Below are positions 5,950 through 6,110 of a stretch of 6,110 nt of DNA, in pieces. A program made the position numbers and the translations under genes. The stretch's first letter is position 1. The number at the start of each line of letters is the position of its first letter. The stretch is from the NCBI GenBank assembly GCA_003449495.1, contig DMHJ01000234.1:1-6110 (forward strand). Reading direction: 5' to 3'. The notes below the pieces were generated by a model that was not told where the DNA came from, searched no databases, and was given only the letters and a program-made list of their open reading frames with translations. This stretch comes from Clostridiales bacterium UBA8153 (lineage in GTDB: Bacteria > Bacillota > Sulfobacillia > UBA8153).

Positions 5950-6110
5950 TTGGCCACGGGTACCCTGGCCGCCGCCGCCCCGGTAACGAAGTGCCCTGCC
6001 TGCGTCCATACGGGGTGCTACCGGATCTGCCCCGGCTGTTTCCCTTTCTCCCGCCCCGGGACGGCGGTAGCGAGCGAGGCAACCGCATACACGTACCGTC
6101 AGCCCGGGGG
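5950..6110 (+). CDS. Possible 5' part of a small exported Cys-rich protein (runs off the window; start uncertain)
   Basis: A + strand frame is open from 5818 (after a TAG at 5815-5817) to the window end. From about 5923 its codons have mostly G or C in third position. It encodes a hydrophobic stretch GGFFCLVLATGTLAAAAPV, resembling a signal peptide or membrane segment. A Cys-rich motif CPACVHTGCYRICPGC follows, with five cysteines spaced C-x2-C-x4-C-x3-C-x2-C (first at 5992), as in metal-binding or disulfide-rich proteins. The weak point is the start: the only ATG/GTG/TTG in frame is the TTG at 5950, inside the hydrophobic stretch, without a clear ribosome binding site. A frameshift to the ATG at 5849 (another frame), a CTG at 5869, or no gene at all are alternatives. 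I do not recognise a family. Confidence 0.28.
   Translation, partial: MATGTLAAAAPVTKCPACVHTGCYRICPGCFPFSRPGTAVASEATAYTYRQPG

Noticed and set aside
5761..6108. Open - strand frame from the right edge to a TAG at 5761-5763
   Set aside because: The translation is Arg/Gly/Pro-rich without domains, and it covers the presumed spoIID promoter region. The opposite + strand frame has better codon use.

Overview
This looks like chromosomal DNA from a GC-rich, endospore-forming Firmicute. It carries two adjacent sporulation/germination-type cell-wall genes (a SleB-family hydrolase and a SpoIID-family protein) next to a bacterial selenocysteine (Sec) operon. Very high GC at third codon positions, strong AAGGAGG-type ribosome binding sites, and a SelB of nearly the length I recall for the Moorella thermoacetica protein suggest a thermophilic acetogen/Moorella-like clostridium. 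That lineage is an inference, not a demonstrated identity.

Layout from left to right. Bases 2-169 hold the last 55 codons of an unidentified + strand gene cut by the window edge. Bases 170-543 form a less GC-rich stretch with no convincing intact gene; it may hold eroded coding sequence. Bases 544-1932 are selA (selenocysteine synthase), followed immediately by selB (1935-3842, or from 1929 with a 4-base overlap), the Sec-specific elongation factor. A gap of about 145 bases with a very stable GC hairpin follows. Then comes a secreted LysM + SleB-type cell-wall hydrolase (3987-4628, + strand), facing a SpoIID-type lytic transglycosylase (4665-5741, - strand). Only 36 bases separate the two stops, and they contain a 10-bp hairpin shared by both 3' ends. 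The right edge (5758-6110) has the upstream region of spoIID and an open + strand frame encoding a hydrophobic stretch followed by a Cys-rich motif, possibly the start of another gene.

How the genes work together. SelA converts Ser-tRNA(Sec) to Sec-tRNA(Sec) with selenophosphate, and SelB.GTP delivers that tRNA to ribosomes paused at UGA beside a SECIS hairpin. The tRNA gene (selC) and selenophosphate synthetase (selD) are not in this window, and no selenoprotein is demonstrated here. The SleB-like and SpoIID-like proteins both act on peptidoglycan outside the membrane and are probably used in sporulation or germination. They are not obviously linked to the Sec genes.

Three of the four confident genes appear to start with TTG, each behind a strong Shine-Dalgarno sequence. 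Overall this is mostly an ordinary housekeeping/sporulation region. I do not see a clear new system; the two points most worth checking are the UGA-interrupted open frame just before selA and the Cys-rich frame at the right edge.
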